Positions 35,157 through 42,894 of a DNA stretch of 64,000 bases are shown here, in pieces. The position numbers were made by a program, and so were the translations under genes. The DNA is from Falsihalocynthiibacter halioticoli (GTDB lineage: Bacteria; Pseudomonadota; Alphaproteobacteria; Rhodobacterales; Rhodobacteraceae). Each line of letters starts with the position of its first letter. Position 1 is the stretch's first letter. The DNA lies in the NCBI RefSeq assembly GCF_025802015.1, contig NZ_JAOYFC010000002.1, positions 992,001-1,056,000 on the forward strand. The letters run 5' to 3'. The notes below the pieces were generated by a model. That model searched no databases and was not told where the DNA came from. It saw only the letters and a program-made list of their open reading frames with translations.

Positions 35157-35278
35157 AGCCGAACACGCCTAAAAGACTCTGTTAACAGAGTCTTTGGAAG
35201 GGCAAAAGTTGTGGCCCTGCGCTGCCGGACCACAACAAACCATTGAAAGAAAGATATAGATTTAGAGGAAGATATAAG

Positions 35279-36040
35279 ATGACGCAGGCAGAACACACAG
35301 AAGCCGTTGCGACAGAGCGCCAAACCTCAAAGCACCAGCCTACCGCAGATCAAGTGGAATTATTCTTGCACAAACTGTCGTGCCTGTCCCAGCGGCGCAA
35401 GGTGTGGGAATCCACCGCGCGCGATGAGCTCTACGCGATCCTAACCGACTGCTTCAAGTTCTATCAGGTTGTTCAAAGAAAACCCGCGTTGATCGCGCAG
35501 GTCAGAGCGTTTTTGCAGACCGAGAACCTGCCGATGCGCAAAGACAGCAGCCCTGCGGTTCTGATCGTTCGGGCCGTGTTTGGAGATTGCGGCCCAAAGG
35601 CCTTCACCTATGCGAAGCTTCTTGAGTTGGCCTATCAGGAAAATCCCGATGAAACCGATTTAAGGGCCTTCATCAAAAGGAACGGTGGCCTTGATGCCAT
35701 TCGCCGAGCCAATGTCAAAGGCATTACATCGGGCTCGGATGATGCGGCGGCGTTCCGCAAGATGGTGGCGTCCCTGCCTCACGACCCTGAACGCCCCTCC
35801 GGCATCCAGATTACGGATGAGGTCGCGACCAGCGAAGAAGGTCTGACGCTCTTGCTGGTACAGCGCGACGACAGTGGCGAGGACCGCATTGTTTATGCCA
35901 CAGGTGAACGCAAAGCGCTCACACCGTTTTTGAAGAAGGCGGTGCAAGCAGCGGGAGGTGCTGAGGGTATGGCGGATGATGCGGAGGGTGCAACGCTGGC
36001 GCAGGTTTCCATGCCTGCCACAGGACAGACGCAAGCGTAG
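35279..36040 (+). CDS. hypothetical protein in mobilisation cassette
   Basis: A 253-residue soluble protein with no recognised family. The N-terminal half is helical (LFLHKLSCLSQRRKVWESTARDELYAILTDCFKFYQ), the middle includes DLRAFIKRNGGLDAIRRANVKG, and the C-terminal part has LTLLLVQRDDSGEDRIVY and a Gly/Ala-rich tail. ATG 35279 has an AGAGGA SD; an in-frame start at 35243 is weaker. Lies 122 bases after the relaxase-like gene on the same strand. GC-rich codon use like its neighbours. Confidence 0.75.
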   Translation: MTQAEHTEAVATERQTSKHQPTADQVELFLHKLSCLSQRRKVWESTARDELYAILTDCFKFYQVVQRKPALIAQVRAFLQTENLPMRKDSSPAVLIVRAVFGDCGPKAFTYAKLLELAYQENPDETDLRAFIKRNGGLDAIRRANVKGITSGSDDAAAFRKMVASLPHDPERPSGIQITDEVATSEEGLTLLLVQRDDSGEDRIVYATGERKALTPFLKKAVQAAGGAEGMADDAEGATLAQVSMPATGQTQA

Positions 36041-36128
36041 CGTCACGCAGGCACGACAGCCACGCGCTGCGGCATCAAAGACAGTTTTGACGAGGTGGAA
36101 GGCGCCATCTATATGGCCCCGCCTCTCT

Positions 36129-36302
36129 TCAGCCGTCTTTCTTCTCCACGCTATGCGCTTGTAAGCCAAGTTCAATCAGACGCCGGATGGCCTCGTTCTC
36201 TGAATTAATACGCTCGGAGAACCGGTAGTCCGCGATCCGTTCAGCCTGTTCTTCGGTTAGGTTTACGAGCTTCTTGATATGATAAACTGTATTTTTTGCC
36301 AT
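36129..36302 (-). CDS. small ribbon-helix-helix-like DNA-binding protein
   Basis: A 57-residue protein: MAKNTVYHIKKLVNLTEEQAERIADYRFSERINSENEAIRRLIELGLQAHSVEKKDG read as two pieces, a beta strand (VYHIKKLVNL) followed by helix (EEQAERIADYRFS) and a second helix (SENEAIRRLIELGLQAH). This is the RHH (Arc/CopG) layout, with the RLIELGL end common in the family. It is the only minus-strand gene of the cassette. A 17-bp palindrome lies 24-40 bases upstream and may be its own operator. No SD is obvious and no toxin partner is seen. Confidence 0.65.
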   Translation of the reverse strand: MAKNTVYHIKKLVNLTEEQAERIADYRFSERINSENEAIRRLIELGLQAHSVEKKDG

Positions 36303-36325
36303 AAATAGCAAATAAGACATATGCA

Positions 36326-36342
36326 GCATGTTGACAATATGC
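36326..36342. promoter_or_regulatory. 17-bp palindrome between RHH gene and divergent gene
   Basis: GCATGTTG-A-CAATATGC pairs at 7 of 8 positions. It lies between the divergent starts at 36302 and 36430, a natural place for an RHH operator that controls both genes. Confidence 0.5.
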
Positions 36343-36429
36343 TCGCAGCAAAATATATTAAGACGAGCTGAGACGGTGTTGGCGCACCCTCCCAGCCCTA
36401 ACCAAAGCAATCTCGGATCGGAGATCACG

Positions 36430-36999
36430 ATGACTAAGAAATCACTTAACACGCAGGCTTGCGTGACAAAAGAGCCGAACACGGCATTCATGGCAGCTTT
36501 ATTGACCCGCGCTTCGGCACCCGGTTCACACAAGACCTCCCCCACAACAGACACGCTTCCCTCAGGCGCAAAGCACTTTGCTGCGCTGGTTGATGCGGTG
36601 CAAGAAGCACTGCTGATCGAGGAAGACCTGCTCAACCCTCTGAGCTGGGATCCCGCTACAGACGGGTTTTATGCCGACGCTACCGCGCAGTGGCAGCACT
36701 GTCTCGATCTATCACAGGTCTATGATGCGCTTTATCGCGCTTTGGGGCCGGTAAACCCGCTCTGGACGTTGGGCATGTATCTGCACAAGATCCTCAAAAC
36801 CGAGGCCGTGGATGAGATGCGCTATTATCAGGCGCGGCTCCAGAGCTGCTGTGCACAGATGACTGCGGCAGGCACTCTGGCGGACGCCCAAGCGGATCCT
36901 GCACTTGCCGCGCTCAGCAGCACTGTGCTGCCGCGCGCCGAGGGGCTCGTAAACCGTCTGGTTGAACTGGCCGAGGCTGAAGAGATGCTTCTCGCATAA
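36430..36999 (+). CDS. hypothetical protein, divergent from RHH gene
   Basis: A 189-residue protein of unknown family, mostly helical: FAALVDAVQEALLIEEDLLNPLSWDP, WQHCLDLSQVYDALYRALG, LHKILKTEAVDEMRYYQARLQSC and GLVNRLVELAEAEEMLL. The ATG at 36430 follows GGAGATCACG. No catalytic motif or membrane segment is seen. Its divergent arrangement with the RHH-like gene around a palindrome suggests shared regulation. Confidence 0.7.
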   Translation: MTKKSLNTQACVTKEPNTAFMAALLTRASAPGSHKTSPTTDTLPSGAKHFAALVDAVQEALLIEEDLLNPLSWDPATDGFYADATAQWQHCLDLSQVYDALYRALGPVNPLWTLGMYLHKILKTEAVDEMRYYQARLQSCCAQMTAAGTLADAQADPALAALSSTVLPRAEGLVNRLVELAEAEEMLLA

Positions 37000-37322
37000 C
37001 ACGCAGCTCCTGGTTTTGGGTTGGCTCTCTTAGGCCGCCCACCTCCCGGCTTTCCTCAGAACCTATCGCAACACGTTCGGCATAGGGGCCGCTTCAAAAG
37101 AGAGGTCCCTTTCGGGCGCCTCGACGTCCTTGAACGGTTCACGCTGTTCAGGCGGCGGCGCTCCGCACTCTGCTCAGATATCTCTGCGCGCCTCGTGTTG
37201 CACCACATTCCCCTTGCATGCGCTGCACGCTGCGGGGCTGTCCAGCGATGCCGTTGGCCAGCCTGCAACCCTCTCCGCATGTCCAACTCAATTCGCATGT
37301 CCAACTCAAAATGGAGCTTCTT
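37000..37322. other. intergenic stretch with a 15-bp direct repeat
   Basis: No supported gene. GCATGTCCAACTCAA occurs at 37277-37291 and again at 37295-37309, directly before the SD of the next gene. It may be a regulator site or a short duplication. Confidence 0.35.
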
Positions 37323-38276
37323 ATGAGCATCACAACGTCACCATCAGCAACACTCTCCTCAACACCGCCAGCAACACCGCCAGCAACACTGTCTACACCG
37401 GGTATCCCCCAAGCCATCCATGCCCGTTGGCAGGAGGCCGCCAAGGCCAAAGGCTTTGACATTCTCGCGCGGGTCAAAGACCGCTTTCATCTCTCTATCC
37501 GCTGTACAGCCTGTCATCGGGCCCATGACACACGGATCAATGTGGTGCGTGATCACCAGCCGCTTTGCCCTCACTGTATCGAAGACCGTTGGCGCGCAGA
37601 TGCAAAGGCCGTTGGGCTGGTCTGGGAGGGGCGCGACCCGGAGGATCCACTTGCCGCCTTCTATACCGCCCCCTGCGGTCATCGCCTCCGTCGCCAGTTC
37701 GAGCTGATCAAGCGCGTCAAAGCCGGAACCTGCTCCTATCGCTGCGAGATCTGCCACAAGGCCAAGGAGGAAGCCGAAGCGGAGGCACGGGGCTGGACGC
37801 TCCTCGGGCCGGATCCGGAGGGGAATCCGAACTATCGCCTTTATGAACACAAAGACTGTGGTCATCAGCAGCGTATCGCCCGCGCCAATATGCAATCAGG
37901 GCGCTTTACCTGCGCCAGTTGCGACGCGGGTTGGGCTTCAGAGCCAAGCTTTATCTATGCCATGCGCTTCGTGCTTCCTGACGGGACCCGCCTTGCCAAG
38001 CTCGGCTTCTCCCGTGATCCGCAGTCGCGTCTTACCTATCAGCTCAAGCGCAGCCCCGATCTCGTGGCCAGCGTACTTCTCACCGTGCCCTTTGCCACGG
38101 GCCATGACGCGCTCTGTCAGGAAAAGGCACTGCATACCGCACTGAAGGCCCGTCATCCAGACGCCGTGGTGCCCGCTGCCACCTATGCGCCTTGGATCAA
38201 CGTGCGCTCCGAGATCTATAACGGGGCGCTGGAACCAGAGATCCTCAAGGTGCTGACCGCGCTTTTGCCAAGCTAG
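37323..38276 (+). CDS. triple zinc-ribbon protein with GIY-YIG/T5orf172-like C-terminal domain
   Basis: A 317-residue protein. After a Ser/Thr/Pro-rich start come three cysteine-knuckle units: CTACH...CPHC, CGH...CEIC and CGH...CASC. From residue 209, SFIYAMRFVLPDGTRLAKLG then FSRDPQSRLTYQL and the KALHTALKARHPDA helix resemble the T5orf172/MUG113 branch of GIY-YIG nucleases (Tyr, Lys-Leu-Gly, Arg, distal Glu-Lys-Ala-Leu-His). This suggests zinc-dependent DNA binding plus a nuclease-like end. ATG 37323 has an ATGGAG SD. Catalytic competence is not certain. Confidence 0.65.
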   Translation: MSITTSPSATLSSTPPATPPATLSTPGIPQAIHARWQEAAKAKGFDILARVKDRFHLSIRCTACHRAHDTRINVVRDHQPLCPHCIEDRWRADAKAVGLVWEGRDPEDPLAAFYTAPCGHRLRRQFELIKRVKAGTCSYRCEICHKAKEEAEAEARGWTLLGPDPEGNPNYRLYEHKDCGHQQRIARANMQSGRFTCASCDAGWASEPSFIYAMRFVLPDGTRLAKLGFSRDPQSRLTYQLKRSPDLVASVLLTVPFATGHDALCQEKALHTALKARHPDAVVPAATYAPWINVRSEIYNGALEPEILKVLTALLPS

Positions 38277-38423
38277 GCGGCAGGGTTTCCAGGGCGGCGC
38301 GTTGCTGGGTCACCGCACACGCTGCCCAGTTACCCCCCCCCTCGCGCCCAAACCCAATCTGCCCTCTTCCCTCTTCTCACGTCACCACGCTCCTGCCCCA
38401 AAACATCTGCAAAGGACATTTCC

Positions 38424-40769
38424 ATGACCGTTTTATCCTCACCCTCTGCTGCATCCGCCACTGCCGCTTCCAAGTCTACTCAGGCGTCACCAGCGCGCGC
38501 CTCCGCAGCTGCAGTCTCCCCGTCACACGCCACCACCACCTCCTCTGCCTCGCCCAACGCGCTCATGCGCCGGCGTCCGGAGTGGTGGAGCTTTGCCCAA
38601 GAGGTCATCACCCGTTTGCGCAAGGCGCAAATGGAGAAGTTAAAGCTGCAAGCGGCCGAGCGGGCCGAGGCACAGGCAGCGCTGCAAGCCCATGCGCAGC
38701 GCAAGCCGTCCACTCCGCGGCCCAGCTTTGGCGCAACCTACCAGCCCCCTCTGCACCAGAGCCCATTCCTTCAGGCGCTTTTGGAGCACGCAGGGCCAAC
38801 CCAGAACCTGCCCGAGGTTACAGAGGCCATTCGTGCCGAGGGTGGCGATCCCTATGCCACCGATACAGAGGGCCGCGCCATGCCCGCGCCCGCCCTGCCC
38901 CATCGGGAGTTGCTCATGGCGCTGCGGCTTGCTGTAAGCTTTGGCAGCAGCGCGTGCATTACCCGCGCCCTCGCCCCCGGTTCCCTCACTCTCATTCTGG
39001 GGCATGAAGGCGGGCGCTTGGTGGAAAAACTCATGTCCAACATCCTTCTGCCGGATGGCTGGGACAGCTGTGGGCCGATCCCCACAGCCTTTGAACCGCG
39101 ACGGCTTTATATCCCCGACACCATGTCGCCGAAGGATCTGAAGCACATCCTCGCCACCCGCACCCCGATCCTGTGCTTTGCCGAGACCGAGGAGGAATTG
39201 CCTCCGCTCCTGCAAGACACAGCACCGCAACAAGCGCGTCTCTCCCTTGCGCCCGTCACCCAAGACCTGCTGCTCGCCGTCCTGCGGGCAAGCCACAGCG
39301 CCACAGGGCGGGTCGACGAGGCTGCGGTCTGCAAAGCGCTACCGGATGAGGTGGTCCTCGCTGAGATGAACGAGGTCGAGCTTCTCTTTGCTCTCCGTGC
39401 GCCGACAGCTCTTGAGGCGGCCGAGAGTCTGGCGATGCTGGCGGAGAGAAAGCGCGCAACACCTGGTCCGACCCCTGACCCGACAGCTTTGATGGGCACC
39501 ACCACCGCTCATCAGGCCGCGCGACGGATCATGTCTGACCTCAAGCTCTGGACCGCGCGCCAGCAGGAGAGCTCCAAGCAAGCTCCTATTCCATGGGGAG
39601 AGCTCACCCGCTCCCTGCTCATCCACGGTGCCCCAGGCACCGGCAAGTCCTATATGGCGCGGCAAATGGCGCGTTATGCGGGCGCGACCCTTGTTGAAGC
39701 CAGCTTTGCCACATGGCAGAGCGCAGGACATCTTGGCCAGATGCTCAATGCGATGCGCGCCAGTTTTGATGAGGCGCTCAAAGCCTCCCCTGCGGTGCTG
39801 TTCATCGACGAGATCGACGCCGTCGGGTCCCGCTTCGGCAGCGATCACAACGGCAAATCCTATCGGGTGCAGGTGATCAACGGCTTTCTGGAGCAGGTCG
39901 ACCGTTTGGCCCGCCACGAGGGGGTTATTCTGGTGGGCGCTTGTAACCGCGTGGAGTCGCTTGATCCAGCGATCCAGCGCCCCGGTCGGTTTGACGAGAT
40001 CATCGAGATGCCCCTGCCCGATCTGCACGACATCACCGCCATGCTGCGCGGTGCTCTTGGGCAGAGCTGCGATAAGGCTACAGTCACCTCACCCGCAATC
40101 ACGTCTCTCGCTCACTCTTGCGTTGGCCGCACGCCGGCTGTGATCGATGCGGCCCTGCGCGCGGCAAAGTCCGAGGCGCGCCTAAACAGCTGTGCGCTTG
40201 ATCTACCCACGCTGGAGAAGCATCTCGGGGCCACGCAAGAAGACCCCGCTCGTCTGCGGCGCATCGCGCTCCATGAGGCGGGGCATGCGCTGGTCAGCGC
40301 CCTGCTCACCGGACAGCTCCCCCAGCGTATTGTGATCGCGGCCGACAGCGGCTTTGTCGAGGAAGCTCGTGCCACGCCGCCCAGCACGCGCCAGGAGTTC
40401 GAGGACCGCGTTGCGATCCTGCTGGCCGGTCGCGCAGCCGAGCACCTGATGCTTGGGGAGGTCTCGAGCGGATCGGGCGGCGGGACCAAGAGCGATCTCG
40501 CCCGCGCCACCCTGCTCCTCACGCAGATGAGCCGCGAGCTCGGCCTCGGTCTCCACGGCCCTCTCTGGCTCGGCCCCATCGTCCCGCAGAGCCTCAGCGA
40601 CAAAGAGCACAACGACATCACCGCCAAGCTCACACGTCAGCAAGACCGCGCTCGTGATTTGCTTGCGCCTCGGAAAGGGCAGATCGAGAGGCTGGCGGAC
40701 GTGCTTGTTGCTGAGCGGGAAGTTAAGCGCGAGAGACTGGTGGGGTTGTTTAAGGATATGGAAGTCTAG
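38424..40769 (+). CDS. soluble FtsH-like AAA ATPase with M41 peptidase domain
   Basis: A 781-residue protein. The first 380 residues are a Ser/Ala-rich start plus an unrecognised domain. The AAA module has Walker A GAPGTGKS (about 401-408), Walker B VLFIDEIDAVGSRF (about 457-470) and the second region of homology ACNRVESLDPAIQRPGRFDEI. The M41 domain carries HEAGH at 617-621 and the SGSGGGTKSDLARAT third-ligand region. No membrane helices are seen, unlike FtsH. An ATP-dependent zinc protease acting on unknown substrates. Last large gene of the GC-rich cassette, SD AAAGGA. Confidence 0.85.
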   Translation: MTVLSSPSAASATAASKSTQASPARASAAAVSPSHATTTSSASPNALMRRRPEWWSFAQEVITRLRKAQMEKLKLQAAERAEAQAALQAHAQRKPSTPRPSFGATYQPPLHQSPFLQALLEHAGPTQNLPEVTEAIRAEGGDPYATDTEGRAMPAPALPHRELLMALRLAVSFGSSACITRALAPGSLTLILGHEGGRLVEKLMSNILLPDGWDSCGPIPTAFEPRRLYIPDTMSPKDLKHILATRTPILCFAETEEELPPLLQDTAPQQARLSLAPVTQDLLLAVLRASHSATGRVDEAAVCKALPDEVVLAEMNEVELLFALRAPTALEAAESLAMLAERKRATPGPTPDPTALMGTTTAHQAARRIMSDLKLWTARQQESSKQAPIPWGELTRSLLIHGAPGTGKSYMARQMARYAGATLVEASFATWQSAGHLGQMLNAMRASFDEALKASPAVLFIDEIDAVGSRFGSDHNGKSYRVQVINGFLEQVDRLARHEGVILVGACNRVESLDPAIQRPGRFDEIIEMPLPDLHDITAMLRGALGQSCDKATVTSPAITSLAHSCVGRTPAVIDAALRAAKSEARLNSCALDLPTLEKHLGATQEDPARLRRIALHEAGHALVSALLTGQLPQRIVIAADSGFVEEARATPPSTRQEFEDRVAILLAGRAAEHLMLGEVSSGSGGGTKSDLARATLLLTQMSRELGLGLHGPLWLGPIVPQSLSDKEHNDITAKLTRQQDRARDLLAPRKGQIERLADVLVAEREVKRERLVGLFKDMEV

Positions 40770-41053
40770 GTGTCGCTATAAAAAGCAAGCACGCGGGCGG
40801 CGAAAAAGCCCGCTGCTTGGGGCTTTATGAGAATTCCAGAGGCTCGCATGGCACAGGTTTGCGAAATAAAATAACGCAAATACAAAGTATTACATAAAAT
40901 ATTCCCTGTGGATAACGTCGCTTTTTTGCTGAAATACGATTCCGCCCGCTTTATATTGAACACATCAACTCCGAAAGACTTCGGTCAACCCCCAAACCCT
41001 AGACGCGCAAGGCCTCCCCCTGCGCGAACCATGGAGCACGGCCTAAATTGCAG

Positions 41054-41338
41054 ATGCGGCACAACATAACGCCAGCACCCCACAGCGGGTCGCAGAGCAC
41101 TGTTGCATCTGGCACGTCCCCGGCAGCCAACACCCGCCGGATCCGCAACGCCATACGTATCGTGGCCAAGCTCCTCGAGGCCGACACCGCCTATTTGCCG
41201 CTCTTCCAAAGGCTTGAGGTGGACCTCAAAGCAGCAGAGGAGCAAGAGCACGCGTTGGAAAGGGCGATGCGGTGGGTAGCGCAGGATCAAACATACGCTG
41301 AAGATGACGCCTTCCGCAGTAAGAGTGGCTCAGGTTAG
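41054..41338 (+). CDS. small hypothetical protein at the end of the GC-rich cassette
   Basis: A 94-residue protein with a helical core (TRRIRNAIRIVAKLLEADTAYLPLFQRLEVDLKAAEEQEHALERAMRW in two helices). An ATG two codons upstream (41048) is also possible. Not recognised. GC content matches the mobilisation cassette. The end overlaps the manC/algA fragment on the other strand by 4 bases, so its C-terminus may be replaced by the junction. Confidence 0.5.
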   Translation: MRHNITPAPHSGSQSTVASGTSPAANTRRIRNAIRIVAKLLEADTAYLPLFQRLEVDLKAAEEQEHALERAMRWVAQDQTYAEDDAFRSKSGSG

Positions 41339-41640
41339 CCCCTCGCCCCTTGGCCGCGCTCATAAACATCTTCGTAGCGGTTAATATCATCCTCACCGAG
41401 ATAGCTGCCCGTTTGAACCTCAATAAGAGTTAGCGGTACTTTGCCGGGATTTTCTAAACGTTGGACCGCTCCGAGAGGTGTGTAGACGGACTGGTTCTCG
41501 GCTACTAGCGTCTCATCACGATCAACTGTAACCTTTGCCGTGCCTTCGACAACGATCCGATGCTCCTCACGGTGATGATGGCTTAGTAGCGAAAGCGCCG
41601 CACCAGGGTGAACCACGATACGTTTCACTTGAATGCGCGT
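41335..41640 (-). pseudogene. C-terminal fragment of mannose-1-phosphate guanylyltransferase/mannose-6-phosphate isomerase
   Basis: The reading begins without a start inside the type II PMI cupin: RIQVKRIVVHPGAALSLLSHHHREEH then RIVVEGTAKVTVDRDETLV, ENQSVYTPLGAVQRLENPGKVPL and EVQTGSYLGEDDINRYEDVYER. Only about the last 100 of about 470 residues of ManC/AlgA remain; the nucleotidyltransferase part is missing. GDP-mannose pathway remnant from a former polysaccharide cluster, cut next to an IS relic. An internal ATG at 41628 could still give a 97-residue cupin. Confidence 0.75.
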
Positions 41641-41803
41641 AAAACGACGAGGCTACTGACAGGTGTCCGACGTCAGCGCCTATGGGTCCCAATAACATTA
41701 TTTTCTAAGGGAGGGTTTCTGACTCATCGTAACCACTGTAGATATGCCGTTACTCACGAGACATATCCTTTAACCTCCCCGTATTGGAAAGAAGGAGATA
41801 TTC

Positions 41804-42728
41804 TTGAACAAGGATCAACGCGAGATTCAACGTAAGCTGCTGGTACTGTGATACGCAGAAGAGATCGGCCATGTAGCAAAAGCTTGCCGTTATTTTGGGA
41901 TTGGCCGCGCCCATTATTATCGTTGGCGCAAAGCCTGCGCCAAACGCGGAGACGGTGGCCTGATCAATGCGCCCCCCCCATCCCCAAAGGCACGCCAACA
42001 GGACGCCGCCCGAGCGAGAGGCGAAGGTGCTTTACCTTCGTCGCAAGTACCACCTCGGCATAATACGGATCGTAAGGTATCTTGAGCGCTTTCGCGGCAT
42101 CAAAATGTCTGTGGCGACGGTCTCACGCATTCTGCGTCGCCATTGGATGAGCCGTCCCCCTCGCGGAACCCCGCACGCGCAAAGCGCACACCAAGCGCTA
42201 TCAGAAACAGGCACTCGGACATCACATCCAGATGCATTTCAAGCTACTGACTTGCAAAGAAAAGTAGGGCCCAAAGGTTCGCCGTATTTATTAAAAATCC
42301 ATAGATGATGCAACACGTGTACGGGCGCTAAAGATTTGCGACAGGCACTCCCAGACCAATGCCAAAGACTTCTCAGATCACATCATCGAAAAGTTTCCTT
42401 TCCGCATCCTTGAAATACAGACGGACAACGGCCAAGAGTTCCAAGCGAAGTTCCACTGGGACGTCGGGGACCTTGGCATTCGCCAAGCTTATTATAAACG
42501 TGGCACGCCGCAGTTGAATGGGAAAGTAGAACTATTCCATCGCTCAGACGGGCAAGAGTTCTACCAGTTGCTCAACTAAAAAGATGATGTTGATCTCGAA
42601 GCTAAACTGGATGAGTGGGAGCGCTATTACAACTCCATCGGCCTCACGGTGCGCACAACGGTAAGACGCCTTACGAAGCCCTCGTTGAAAAGCTATAGTC
42701 AGCAGAAGGAAAGTCTCACGAGTAACGG
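41804..42728 (+). pseudogene. decayed IS481-like transposase
   Basis: Translation in pieces gives NKDQREIQRKLLVL, a stop, then YAEEIGHVAKACRYFGIGRAHYYRWRKAC (HTH), a frameshift near 41975, EAKVLYLRRKYHLGIIRIVRYLERFRGIKMS, and after another break the DDE core pieces ILEIQTDNGQEFQAKFHWDVGDLGI and YYKRGTPQLNGKVE. The start TTG at 41804 has an AAGGAGA SD. At least two stops and two frameshifts make it inactive. IS481 family by the order of motifs. Confidence 0.75.
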
Positions 42729-42894
42729 CGCCTTACGCAAGTGATCAATGCTCTGAAAATCCGAAGCCCCGTACATTGCGATGGAATTTTGCAAACTGAT
42801 AGCGCAAAGATAAAATAAAGGATAACAATTCAGCTTACCACACCACAATGCAACGCGTATTCTCAACCAAGAAACTAGGGGAGAAATCAGTAAG

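Noticed and set aside
36303..36635. Long upstream extension of the RHH-like gene to 36635
   Set aside because: The extra part is antisense to the 189-residue gene and lacks protein-like pattern; the ATG at 36302 starts the RHH strand.
37341..37400. CAACACCGCCAG short repeats
   Set aside because: Low-complexity Ser/Thr/Pro coding sequence at the start of the zinc-ribbon gene; no sign of a separate element.
40766..40963. 65-codon minus-strand frame after the protease gene
   Set aside because: AT-rich, no SD, no recognisable pattern, and it covers a likely intergenic region with a DnaA-like box.
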